A stretch of 9,793 nt of DNA from Bacteroidota bacterium. Lineage in GTDB: Bacteria > Bacteroidota > Bacteroidia > Flavobacteriales_D > Crocinitomicaceae. This document shows positions 1-7,465 of this stretch, in pieces; position 1 is the first letter of the stretch; each line of letters begins with the position of its first letter. The stretch is taken from NCBI GenBank assembly GCA_016866415.1, contig VGML01000070.1:1-9793 (forward strand), written 5' to 3'. A program made the translations under genes and the position numbers. The notes below the pieces were generated by a model. The model did no database searches. It saw nothing but the letters and a program-made list of their open reading frames with translations, and was not told where the DNA came from.

Positions 1-1653
1 ATTGCTCCGGATGTTGAAATTGAAAGAGGTGCGGCCGTTTATGAAGAGCGTTCTTCGTTTGTGGATTTGACTTACGAAGGTTACTTTAATTATGAACGTA
101 CTTTTGATTCAATTCACAAAATAAAAGGAACAGCTGGTGCATCTATTTTTCAGCGTAAAGGAAGTTCATTGAATGGAACGGCATTCGGGATTCCAAACAA
201 TTCCGTCGATTATGCTGATATTTCAGCTAATACAGCTCAAGGCGGGTATCTTAACAATGTAGGTTCATGGGAATTTAAAGAAAGACTAGTTTCTGCATTC
301 TTGAGAGCTGAATATAGTTTGAAGGACAGATATCTTTTTTCTACAATACTCAGACGAGATGGTTCCAGTAAATTTGGTCCGAATAGTCGCTATGGGTTTT
401 TTCCAACTTTTTCAGCGGGTTGGATTTTATCCGATGAGTCTTTCTCCAAAATCAAATTCATTGATTACGCAAAGATTCGCCTAAGCTATGGTATTTCTGG
501 GAATGATCAAATTCCAAACTTTGCTTATCGTGGGCTCTTGAATGGAGAAGGAGTTTATGTTTTTGATGATTTAATTACGCAAGGTGTAGCAATCGGTCGT
601 CCTTCCAATCCTGATTTGAAATGGGAAACGACGCGTCAATTAAATGTTGGTTTAGATTTGACTTTTTGGAAGAAACTTGATTTTACTACCAATTACTTTA
701 TAAAAAACACCTTCGATTTATTATTCCAGCCAGATGTTACCGCGATTCTTGGTTCTTATGGACCAGGAGGATATCCGCCAATCATTAACGCGGGGAATGT
801 TTCCAACAAAGGACTTGAGTTCGAACTTGCGTATCATTTAAAGAAAGTTAGAGATTTTTCTGCAGATGTCAATTTCAACGTGACGACACTCACTAACAAA
901 GTTACCAAGGTGCCAACTGGCATTGATTACATTCCGGGTGCTGCATTCAGTGTTGGGGGAGATGTGGCAACTCGTTTTCAGGAAGGATATGAAATTGGGT
1001 ATTTCTTTGGGTATGAGACAGCAGGCGTTTTTCAAACGCAAGAACAGATTGATAATGCTTCAGTAGTTCAAGAAGGTGCAAAACCAGGTGATTTGATTTT
1101 CGTTGATCAAAATGGCGACGGAGTTATTAATTTCAATGATGATTCGGATAAAACGAAATTAGGATCACCAATTCCAGATTTCACTTTTGGTTTTTCATTG
1201 AATATGAAATACAAAGGATTTGACGTTTCAGCGATGATTTATTCAGCAATTGGCCAAGAAATCATTCGAAATTTTGAGCGTCAGCAGCCTTATGCAAACC
1301 AATTGGGTTATGTTATTGATCGTTGGACAGGGCCAGGTTCAACCAATGAGCACCCACGTTTAACTACCGAAGCAACTCGAAATAACATATTTTCATCCTA
1401 TTACGTTGAAGATGGTTCATTTGCTCGTTTGCGAAACATCCAAATTGGATATACTATCCCAGGAAAAATTTTGAAGAAAATCAAAGTTGAATCTCTACGA
1501 TTTTATTTAGCGGGAAATAATCTGTTAACACTAACAAAATATCAAGGATTTGACCCAGATATTAGTTCTCCAAACGCGCTTGCAGCTGGAGTTGACTATG
1601 GGTTTTATCCGCAGGCTAAGAATATAATGGGTGGTGTTCAATTAAAATTTTAA
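1..1653 (+). CDS. susC: SusC/RagA-like TonB-dependent outer membrane transporter, C-terminal half (5' end outside window)
   Basis: The reading frame is open from base 1 to the TAA at 1651-1653, giving 550 residues. SusC-like proteins usually have about 1000, so the signal peptide, carboxypeptidase-like domain, TonB box and plug lie upstream of the window. What is visible is typical SusC beta-barrel: alternating aromatic and polar strands, a DGSSKFG motif followed by YGFFPTFSAGW, and an Asp/Asn-rich loop of the form DQNGDG...DD (residues 369-381 in this frame) followed by the usual G-x-P-x-P-DFTFGF strand. The C-terminus ends in a hydrophobic strand with a terminal Phe (VQLKF), as expected for an outer membrane barrel. 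The family imports oligosaccharides through the outer membrane with TonB energy, and the SusD partner caps the pore. The susD-like gene begins at the base after this stop codon. GTG at 61 is only an internal Val, because the frame and the family similarity continue upstream of it. The glycan specificity is inferred from the GH16 and GH3 neighbours. Confidence 0.95.
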   Translation: MAPDVEIERGAAVYEERSSFVDLTYEGYFNYERTFDSIHKIKGTAGASIFQRKGSSLNGTAFGIPNNSVDYADISANTAQGGYLNNVGSWEFKERLVSAFLRAEYSLKDRYLFSTILRRDGSSKFGPNSRYGFFPTFSAGWILSDESFSKIKFIDYAKIRLSYGISGNDQIPNFAYRGLLNGEGVYVFDDLITQGVAIGRPSNPDLKWETTRQLNVGLDLTFWKKLDFTTNYFIKNTFDLLFQPDVTAILGSYGPGGYPPIINAGNVSNKGLEFELAYHLKKVRDFSADVNFNVTTLTNKVTKVPTGIDYIPGAAFSVGGDVATRFQEGYEIGYFFGYETAGVFQTQEQIDNASVVQEGAKPGDLIFVDQNGDGVINFNDDSDKTKLGSPIPDFTFGFSLNMKYKGFDVSAMIYSAIGQEIIRNFERQQPYANQLGYVIDRWTGPGSTNEHPRLTTEATRNNIFSSYYVEDGSFARLRNIQIGYTIPGKILKKIKVESLRFYLAGNNLLTLTKYQGFDPDISSPNALAAGVDYGFYPQAKNIMGGVQLKF

Positions 1654-3117
1654 ATGATGAGAAGAATAGTTTATTTTGGAATTTTATTTATTTCTGTTGC
1701 TTTGTCCTTTGGCTGCAAGAAATTTTTAACGGTGGATCCTCCTTATTCGCAAGACGTTGAGAATTTTTTCCAATCACCTGAGGATTATGATCGCGCTTTA
1801 ACAGGAGCTTATGACATGCTTCAAGGATCTTTTATGACACTTTGGATTGGAGAAATTGCTTCTGACAACTCCATTGCAGGAGGTGAAAGTGTTAACGATT
1901 CGCAAGGTTTGCATCAAATTGACAATATGACCCATGGTGGTGTTAACAATGAATTGCGAAATGTATTGAGATGGAATTATACGGGAGTTACGAGGGCTAA
2001 CTACATCCTTGAAAATAAAGATAATATTGATTTCATTGGAAAAGATCACATTATTGCGGAAGCAAAGTTCTTGAGAGCTTATTATTATTTTGAACTGGTG
2101 AAATACTTCGGTGATGTTCCGTTAATCATTGACAAACGACTTGGAATCGAAGAGGCACTCCAAATTCCTCGAACTCCAAAAGCTGAGGTTTATGCTCAAA
2201 TAGAAAAAGATTTTTCAGAAGCAGCTGCGGTATTAAATCCAATTGCATCGCAAAAAGGTAGAGCAACAAAAGGAGCAGCGTTATCCTTTTTAGGAAAAGT
2301 TTATGTGTATCAAAATAAGTTTGCAGAAGCCGCTTCAACTTTTGATGAGGTAATCAATTCAGGGGGTTACAGTCTAATTCCAAATTACAACGATTTATTT
2401 ACCGTAGCAAACGAAAACAATTCTGAAACCATTTTTGATGTTCAATATACTGGTTTGGAGGGTGGAAGTTATGGGTGTTTGATTTGTTTGGAAGGGAATG
2501 CGGCTGTTGGTTTTCAAGGAATAAGACAATACACGGGTCCTGTTTATGGCGATGGAAACAGCTATAATTTACCAACTCAAGAATTGTACAATGCATTTTC
2601 ACCTATTGACCCACGCAGAGGTCATACCATTCTTGACATTGAAGCATTTAAAGCAGCTCAACCTGATCCTTCAACAGTCACTTATGCGATTGGAGCTGGA
2701 GGTCATACGGGATTTTACAACAATAAATACATAAAAAGACAGGGTGAAATTGGTCTTCCTGATAATGATTTGACGAGCCCTGTTAATTACAGAGTTATGC
2801 GATATGCTGATGTTTTATTAATGGCAGCAGAAGCTCATTATCAAACAGGAAATACATCAAGAGCGCAGAGTTTGGTTAATCAAGTGCGCGTTAGAGCTGG
2901 AGTTCCAGGATTAGCTGTAAATTCAATTAATGTAATTTATAAAGAAAGGCGCTTTGAGCTTTCTGGAGAGGGTTTTCGTTTCTTTGATTTAGTTCGAACA
3001 GGGCAAGCTGCAGATTTTATTCAAGGCTTTATTACAGGAAAACATGAAGTTTTCCCAATTCCACAAGTGGAAATTGATTTAGCAGGAGGTTCGTGGCCTC
3101 AAAATTTTGGTTATTAA
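1654..3117 (+). CDS. susD: SusD/RagB-like surface glycan-binding lipoprotein
   Basis: This 487-residue protein has a short lipoprotein signal peptide with lipobox SFGC (lipidated Cys21) followed by KKFLTVDPP, the common start of mature SusD proteins. Family hallmarks follow: the TPR-type segment AEAKFLRAYYYFELVKYFGD (from residue 135), a YRVMRYADVLLMAAEA helix, the RVRAGVPGL segment, the ERRFELSGEGFRFFDLVR motif, and the C-terminal pattern FPIPQ.EID...WPQNFGY. Length is normal for the family (about 450-600). SusD proteins sit on the outer leaflet of the outer membrane and form the lid of the SusC channel, binding glycan and handing it to the transporter. The gene starts directly at the end of the SusC stop codon with two ATG codons (1654 and 1657), and either could initiate. 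No Shine-Dalgarno sequence is present. It is certainly co-transcribed with SusC. Substrate specificity cannot be read from the sequence. Confidence 0.96.
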   Translation: MMRRIVYFGILFISVALSFGCKKFLTVDPPYSQDVENFFQSPEDYDRALTGAYDMLQGSFMTLWIGEIASDNSIAGGESVNDSQGLHQIDNMTHGGVNNELRNVLRWNYTGVTRANYILENKDNIDFIGKDHIIAEAKFLRAYYYFELVKYFGDVPLIIDKRLGIEEALQIPRTPKAEVYAQIEKDFSEAAAVLNPIASQKGRATKGAALSFLGKVYVYQNKFAEAASTFDEVINSGGYSLIPNYNDLFTVANENNSETIFDVQYTGLEGGSYGCLICLEGNAAVGFQGIRQYTGPVYGDGNSYNLPTQELYNAFSPIDPRRGHTILDIEAFKAAQPDPSTVTYAIGAGGHTGFYNNKYIKRQGEIGLPDNDLTSPVNYRVMRYADVLLMAAEAHYQTGNTSRAQSLVNQVRVRAGVPGLAVNSINVIYKERRFELSGEGFRFFDLVRTGQAADFIQGFITGKHEVFPIPQVEIDLAGGSWPQNFGY

Positions 3118-3128
3118 AATAAAAAATC

Positions 3129-3980
3129 ATGAAATCTAACTTACTACTTCCATTTTTTTTCTTTTTGGTTTTGTTCGCTTGTAAGAAGGAAGAGCCAAAA
3201 CTCGGCCCTCCTCCAACAGTCTGGGATGCATCATTTACTTTTGCTGAGTCAGCAAGCAATGCGAATATTATTGATTTTACGGCCAACAATCAAAATGTAC
3301 AATGTATTTGGGATTTTGGAAATGGAACAACAGCCAAAGGTTCAAATGTATCATGCCCATATCCCTACGCCGGAACATATACCGTTAAGTTGACTGTATT
3401 TGCCTCAGGTGGAAGTATAAGTACGAGCCAACAAGTTACAATCGCTCAAGACAATTTGGGATTGTTGAATAATCCAATTTATACATTTTTGACAGGTGGT
3501 GTTAATGGTCCAGGCTACAAAACTTGGTATATTGATTCAGCCTCTGCAGGTCATTTTGGAGTAGGCCCGGATCCAATAAGTGCTTTAGGAAATATTCCTG
3601 AATGGTGGTCTGCTGGTGCTAATGAGAAACCGGGTTGTGGTCTTTATGACGATCGATATGTATTTCATTTGAATGGATTTAAATTCGATATGGTCAACAA
3701 TGGGGATGTTTACATTCACAACTCCCTGGCAGCTCAGTTCGCAGGTTCGTTTCAAAATTTAGGTGATTTTACAGCGCCTTATACGAATCAAATAGACGAA
3801 TCTTGGAATTTAGTTGAAAGCACAGATACTACAATTACAATTTCTAACAATGCATTTATTGGATTTTACACGGGTGTGAAAACATACAAGATAATTGATA
3901 TTTCAGATACATCAATGCTTTTGCAGTACAAGCATCATGCGGGAGGATTAATGTGGTATCTTAAACTAAAAAGTCTCTAA
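3129..3980 (+). CDS. PKD-domain surface lipoprotein in the SusE-like position, with a C-terminal A-type module
   Basis: This 283-residue lipoprotein has a poly-Phe hydrophobic segment and lipobox LFAC (Cys18), followed by KKEEP. Acidic residues right after the Cys resemble Bacteroidota lipoprotein surface-export signals. Residues about 33-108 are a PKD domain with the WDFGNG motif (61-66) and the AGTYTVKLTV strand. C59 and C75 could form a disulfide. Residues about 131-283 match the repeats of the secreted protein encoded from 7466: TW (133), G-V-G-P-D (144-148), WWS-G (159-163), C-x-L-Y-D-D (170-175) followed by F-x-x-NG (179-183), and a C-terminal pair of strands ending in an aromatic pattern. 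It lies 11 bases after susD and 10 bases before GH16, the slot where SusE/F or other surface glycan-binding proteins are encoded. I infer a non-catalytic beta-glucan-binding role at the cell surface. No catalytic motif was seen. The PKD call is firm; the relation to the A module is a by-eye alignment. Confidence 0.88.
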   Translation: MKSNLLLPFFFFLVLFACKKEEPKLGPPPTVWDASFTFAESASNANIIDFTANNQNVQCIWDFGNGTTAKGSNVSCPYPYAGTYTVKLTVFASGGSISTSQQVTIAQDNLGLLNNPIYTFLTGGVNGPGYKTWYIDSASAGHFGVGPDPISALGNIPEWWSAGANEKPGCGLYDDRYVFHLNGFKFDMVNNGDVYIHNSLAAQFAGSFQNLGDFTAPYTNQIDESWNLVESTDTTITISNNAFIGFYTGVKTYKIIDISDTSMLLQYKHHAGGLMWYLKLKSL

Positions 3981-3990
3981 ACCAATTAAT

Positions 3991-5079
3991 ATGAATAAAA
4001 TGTATTTGACTTATATCCTGATAATAGGATTGTTTTCTTGTAAGAAACCTGAGCCACCGGCAGTTGTTTTGCCAACAAACTTGGTTACAGCTGTTAATGT
4101 GAATGGTTCCGTAATCAATGTTCAAGCAACTGCTGATAATGCAAACTTTTATACGGTTACGTTTATCAGAGGGAATGATTCAACTACAATAGAATCAAAT
4201 AGTGGAACAGCAAATTATACATGTTCGGTTTCAGGAACCTATGTTGTTCGAACATTGGCGAATACTTCCTACACGGATTACATCTCAAAAACAGACACAG
4301 TTGTAGTAAATATATCAAGTGGTACTTCTGGTGCACCAACATCTGGTTATACTTCTCCTTTGACTTATTCCGGGCTTTCGCTTGTATGGGATGATGAATT
4401 TAATGGAACAACTCTTTCAACTGACTGGACTTTTGATATTGGAACTGGAAGTGGGGGTTGGGGAAATAACGAACTGCAATATTACACGAACCAAAATCAC
4501 TCAGTTAATAATGGTTATTTAGAGATAACGGCAAAAGAACAAATAATTAATTCCCAGCAATATACCTCTACACGTTTAAAAACACAAGGCATTAAATCAT
4601 GGAAATATGGTCGAATTGATATTCGTGCTGCATTACCTTATGGTCAGGGAATTTGGCCGGCATTTTGGATGTTAGGTGATAACATTACATCAGTTGGATG
4701 GCCTTCTTGCGGCGAAATAGATATCATGGAGATGATTGGTGGAGCAGGAGCAAATGATAGAACGGTTCACGGAACGGTGCATTGGAATGAGAATGGAACA
4801 CATGCACAATTTGGAGGTAGTAAAACATTGCCCTCTGGTAAGTTTGCGGATGAATTTCATGTCTTTTCAATAGTTTGGAATCAAAACTCCATTACGTGGT
4901 TGTTGGATAATGTAACATATAAAACAGTTGATATTTCTCCTGCAAATATGAATGCATTCAAAGAAAAATTCTTTTTGATTTTCAACGTTGCGGTTGGAGG
5001 TAATTGGCCAGGAAATCCAGATGGAACAACCGTATTTCCTCAAAAAATGTATGTAGATTACGTTCGTGTGTTTCAATAG
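3991..5079 (+). CDS. GH16 endo-beta-glucanase (laminarinase-type) lipoprotein
   Basis: This 362-residue protein has a lipoprotein signal peptide with lipobox LFSC (Cys17) and then KKPEPP. Residues about 28-110 form an Ig/PKD-like beta domain: it keeps the SGTYVVRT strand but lacks the WDFGDG motif. A Ser/Gly/Thr linker follows. The GH16 domain covers about 130-362 and starts with LVWDDEFNG (131-139), followed by GWGNNELQYYT, the YGRIDIRA and GIWPAFWML strands, and the catalytic motif GEIDIMEMIGG. In this motif E242 is the predicted nucleophile, D244 the assisting acid and E247 the acid/base. The extra Met between D and E gives the ExDxxE form typical of laminarinases and lichenases rather than the ExDxE form. 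The C-terminus has the usual FFLIFNVAVGGNWPG segment and ends in YVDYVRVFQ. It is expected to cut beta-1,3- or beta-1,3/1,4-glucan inside the chain at the cell surface. The exact linkage cannot be decided by eye. The GH3 gene follows after 5 bases. Confidence 0.95.
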   Translation: MNKMYLTYILIIGLFSCKKPEPPAVVLPTNLVTAVNVNGSVINVQATADNANFYTVTFIRGNDSTTIESNSGTANYTCSVSGTYVVRTLANTSYTDYISKTDTVVVNISSGTSGAPTSGYTSPLTYSGLSLVWDDEFNGTTLSTDWTFDIGTGSGGWGNNELQYYTNQNHSVNNGYLEITAKEQIINSQQYTSTRLKTQGIKSWKYGRIDIRAALPYGQGIWPAFWMLGDNITSVGWPSCGEIDIMEMIGGAGANDRTVHGTVHWNENGTHAQFGGSKTLPSGKFADEFHVFSIVWNQNSITWLLDNVTYKTVDISPANMNAFKEKFFLIFNVAVGGNWPGNPDGTTVFPQKMYVDYVRVFQ

Positions 5080-5084
5080 GTGTT

Positions 5085-7406
5085 ATGATTTTTAAACCAT
5101 TCAATTCATTAAATTTCTTTTTAACTATTTCAATAGTTGGACTTATTGCTGCTTGTAAAAACACAGAGTTTATTTCTTCGACCATAAAAACTCAAGAATA
5201 CAAGTCTATAAACGATTGCATTGCATCCATGTCGTTGGAGGAAAAAGTTGGACAGACGTGTCAAATCACCTTGGATGTTATTTTAAAAACAGATGAAAAA
5301 GGAGTTCCTGTTAGTCCTGCAGTTATTGATACCAACAAGCTTAATGAAGCAATTTTTAAGTACAACGTTGGATCCATTTTAAATGTTGGCTCTCACACGT
5401 TAACACTTGCTGAATGGAAAGGAATTTTGACTTCAGTTCATGCTCCATTTCTTTCAGGAAAATCTAAAACTCCCATTATTTACGGAATTGACGCAATACA
5501 CGGGATTAATTATACAGTTGGAGCAACATTATTCCCACAAGAGATTGGTTTAGCGGCAACTTGGAATCCAGAATTAGCGAAACAATTTGGGGAAATTACA
5601 GCTTATGAAACCAGAGCTTCAGGAATTCCCTGGAATTTTTCACCTGTTTTGGATTTAGGCAGACAACCACTTTGGTCAAGAACATTTGAAACACTTGGAG
5701 AGGATCCTTACCTTGCATCAACCATGGGGGCAGCAATTATTGATGGTTATCAAGGTGGAAAGAATCCAGACAAGTATCACGTTGCATCATGCATGAAGCA
5801 TTTTGTTGGATATAGCGGTTCTTTAAGTGGTCGCGATCGTACTCCAGCTTGGATTCCAGACAAATACATGAAGGAACTTTATTTGCCTTCATTTAAAAAA
5901 GCGGTTGAGCACGGAGCGTTAACTGTCATGATTAATAGTGGTGCTGTTAATGGAATTCCTGGTCATTTAAACCATAAACTAATTACAAAAACGCTAAAAA
6001 ACAATTGGGGATTTGAAGGTTTCTCCGTTTCGGATTGGGAGGATTTTATCATGGTTCATTCTGTTCATCGAACCGCTCCAACACTTTCAGATGCATATGT
6101 CCAGGCTTTCAACGCAGGTGTGGATATGAGTATGGTTCCATTTAGCCCGCAATTTAAGGAGTATTGTGACATCATGATTAAAGCGGTGAAAGGAGGTAAA
6201 ATCTCCGAAGAACGATTAAATGATGCGGTAAGAAGAATATTATTGGTAAAATCGAGACTTGGTCTTTACACTGATCCGATGCCAAATCTTGATCAATATA
6301 CAAAGTTTGCTAGTCAAGAATTTAAGGATAAATCAAAGCAAGCAGCTCTCGAGTCGATTACCCTTTTAAAGAATGAAAATAACTCCTTACCTCTAAATCC
6401 AAATCAGAAAGTTTTAGTGGCAGGCCCGACCTCCAATAATTTGACATTCTTGAATGGAGCATGGACTCATACATGGCAGGGAGTTGATACGACTTATAAC
6501 ACAAACGGATGTTTAAGTATTCGAGAAGCATTTGAAAAAGAGCTTGGAAAAACAAACTGTATGTTCGCTCAAGGAGCAGAATTATTTCTAGAAAATGACT
6601 TTGAGGCATCCCGTTTTAAAAACTTTGATGATTATAAACAGAAAGTTAAAATGTGCGATGTGGTTGTTCTTTGCTTGGGAGAATTACCGTCAACAGAAAA
6701 ACCGGGTGATATTCGTTCATTGAATTTATCAAATGAACAGCTGGAATTGGCACGAATTGCTTCGGCCGAAAAGAAAAAAGTAATTCTTGTTTTATTAGAA
6801 GCTCGACCAAGAATCATTCATGATATCGTAGATGACGCAAATGCCATTATTCAAGCATACTTACCAGGAGATTATGGTGCCGAAGCGCTGGTTGATTTGA
6901 TTTATGGCAAAAGCAATTTCAGTGGGAAACTCCCATATACGTATCCGAAATATGACGGAGTAATAGAGTTTTATGACCATTCAGCAAGTGTAGATAGAAG
7001 TAAAAGTGGACAATTCAATGCATACGATCCTGAATGGGACTTTGGTTTTGGTTTGAATTATAGCAATGTCAAATACGAAAGTTTAACGATAAATAAAAAT
7101 GAACTCATTGGTAAAGATTCCTTGGAAATTACGGTTGATTTATCAAATAATTCCAATATTCCCTGTAAAGAAGTCGTTCAGTTATATGTAAGTGATGATT
7201 ATGCCAGTTTGATACCGAATGGAAAGTCTTTGAAAGGCTTTCAGAAAATTGAAATTCCTTCAAATGGAAAAGTTAAATGTAAATTCTCTATTTCTAAAAG
7301 TGAGTTGAAATTTGTCGGCAAAGAAGGAAACTTCATTGTCGAAGAAGGTTTTTTTACAATTCGAGTGGGAGATTTAGAAAAGAAATTTGAATATAAAAAC
7401 AAATAA
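5085..7406 (+). CDS. GH3 beta-glucosidase, lipoprotein
   Basis: The chosen start, ATG at 5085, lies 5 bases after the GH16 stop and gives 773 residues with a good lipoprotein signal peptide: hydrophobic stretch, lipobox LIAAC, Cys24. The frame can be opened further upstream at 5004, but that would overlap GH16 and hide the signal peptide behind charged residues. The GH3 N-terminal domain shows GIDAIHGINY, FSPVLDLGR (D190, a likely substrate-binding Asp), ETLGEDPYLAS, CMKHFVGY (K238-H239) and GFSVSDW, where D317 is the predicted nucleophile. The second domain contains GELPSTEKPGD; E538 is the likely acid/base by analogy with BglX-type enzymes. A C-terminal fibronectin-III-like domain (about 675-770) holds VVQLYVSDD and LKGFQKIEI. 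Length and order match exo-acting bacterial beta-glucosidases. It should release glucose from beta-glucan oligosaccharides, probably in the periplasm or anchored to a membrane. It is the last gene of the tightly spaced operon. Beta-xylosidase activity is possible in this family, but the GH16 neighbour favours glucosidase. Confidence 0.95.
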   Translation: MIFKPFNSLNFFLTISIVGLIAACKNTEFISSTIKTQEYKSINDCIASMSLEEKVGQTCQITLDVILKTDEKGVPVSPAVIDTNKLNEAIFKYNVGSILNVGSHTLTLAEWKGILTSVHAPFLSGKSKTPIIYGIDAIHGINYTVGATLFPQEIGLAATWNPELAKQFGEITAYETRASGIPWNFSPVLDLGRQPLWSRTFETLGEDPYLASTMGAAIIDGYQGGKNPDKYHVASCMKHFVGYSGSLSGRDRTPAWIPDKYMKELYLPSFKKAVEHGALTVMINSGAVNGIPGHLNHKLITKTLKNNWGFEGFSVSDWEDFIMVHSVHRTAPTLSDAYVQAFNAGVDMSMVPFSPQFKEYCDIMIKAVKGGKISEERLNDAVRRILLVKSRLGLYTDPMPNLDQYTKFASQEFKDKSKQAALESITLLKNENNSLPLNPNQKVLVAGPTSNNLTFLNGAWTHTWQGVDTTYNTNGCLSIREAFEKELGKTNCMFAQGAELFLENDFEASRFKNFDDYKQKVKMCDVVVLCLGELPSTEKPGDIRSLNLSNEQLELARIASAEKKKVILVLLEARPRIIHDIVDDANAIIQAYLPGDYGAEALVDLIYGKSNFSGKLPYTYPKYDGVIEFYDHSASVDRSKSGQFNAYDPEWDFGFGLNYSNVKYESLTINKNELIGKDSLEITVDLSNNSNIPCKEVVQLYVSDDYASLIPNGKSLKGFQKIEIPSNGKVKCKFSISKSELKFVGKEGNFIVEEGFFTIRVGDLEKKFEYKNK

Positions 7407-7418
7407 ATAATAACTTTG
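7387..7418 (+). promoter_or_regulatory. Predicted Bacteroidota-type promoter for the repeat-protein gene
   Basis: A TTG (7387-7389) is followed after 21 bases by TAACTTTG (7411-7418), a perfect match to the Bacteroidota -7 consensus TAnnTTTG; the spacing fits the known -33/-7 arrangement. The -33 element lies inside the last codons of GH3 and the -7 element in the 59-base gap. This leaves an AT-rich leader of about 40 bases before the ATG at 7466. The gap itself (7407-7465) shows no obvious hairpin terminator, so read-through from the operon is also possible. TATATTTA at 7440-7447 is a weaker alternative -7. Confidence 0.5.
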
Positions 7419-7465
7419 TTACTTATTGTAAAAAATACTATATTTATACTTTAAAACTTATTAAT

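Noticed and set aside
61..63. GTG as a start codon for the first gene
   Set aside because: The frame is open from base 1 with SusC-like sequence, so this is an internal Val in a gene cut by the window edge.
3032..3289. 85-residue reverse-strand frame across the susD end
   Set aside because: It is antisense to two well-supported genes, resembles no family I recognise, and has no promoter or context of its own.
5004..5084. Upstream extension of the GH3 frame beginning at ATG 5004
   Set aside because: It overlaps the conserved GH16 C-terminus in another frame and places 27 Arg-rich residues before a good lipoprotein signal peptide that starts at ATG 5085.
7426..7454. Second promoter (TTG 7426-7428 with TACTTTAA at 7447-7454)
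   Set aside because: The -7 candidate lacks the TTTG core and would place the start only a few bases before the ATG; the 7387-7418 match is better.
7407..7465. Terminator between GH3 and the repeat protein
   Set aside because: The gap is AT-rich but I found no GC-containing stem followed by a T-run.
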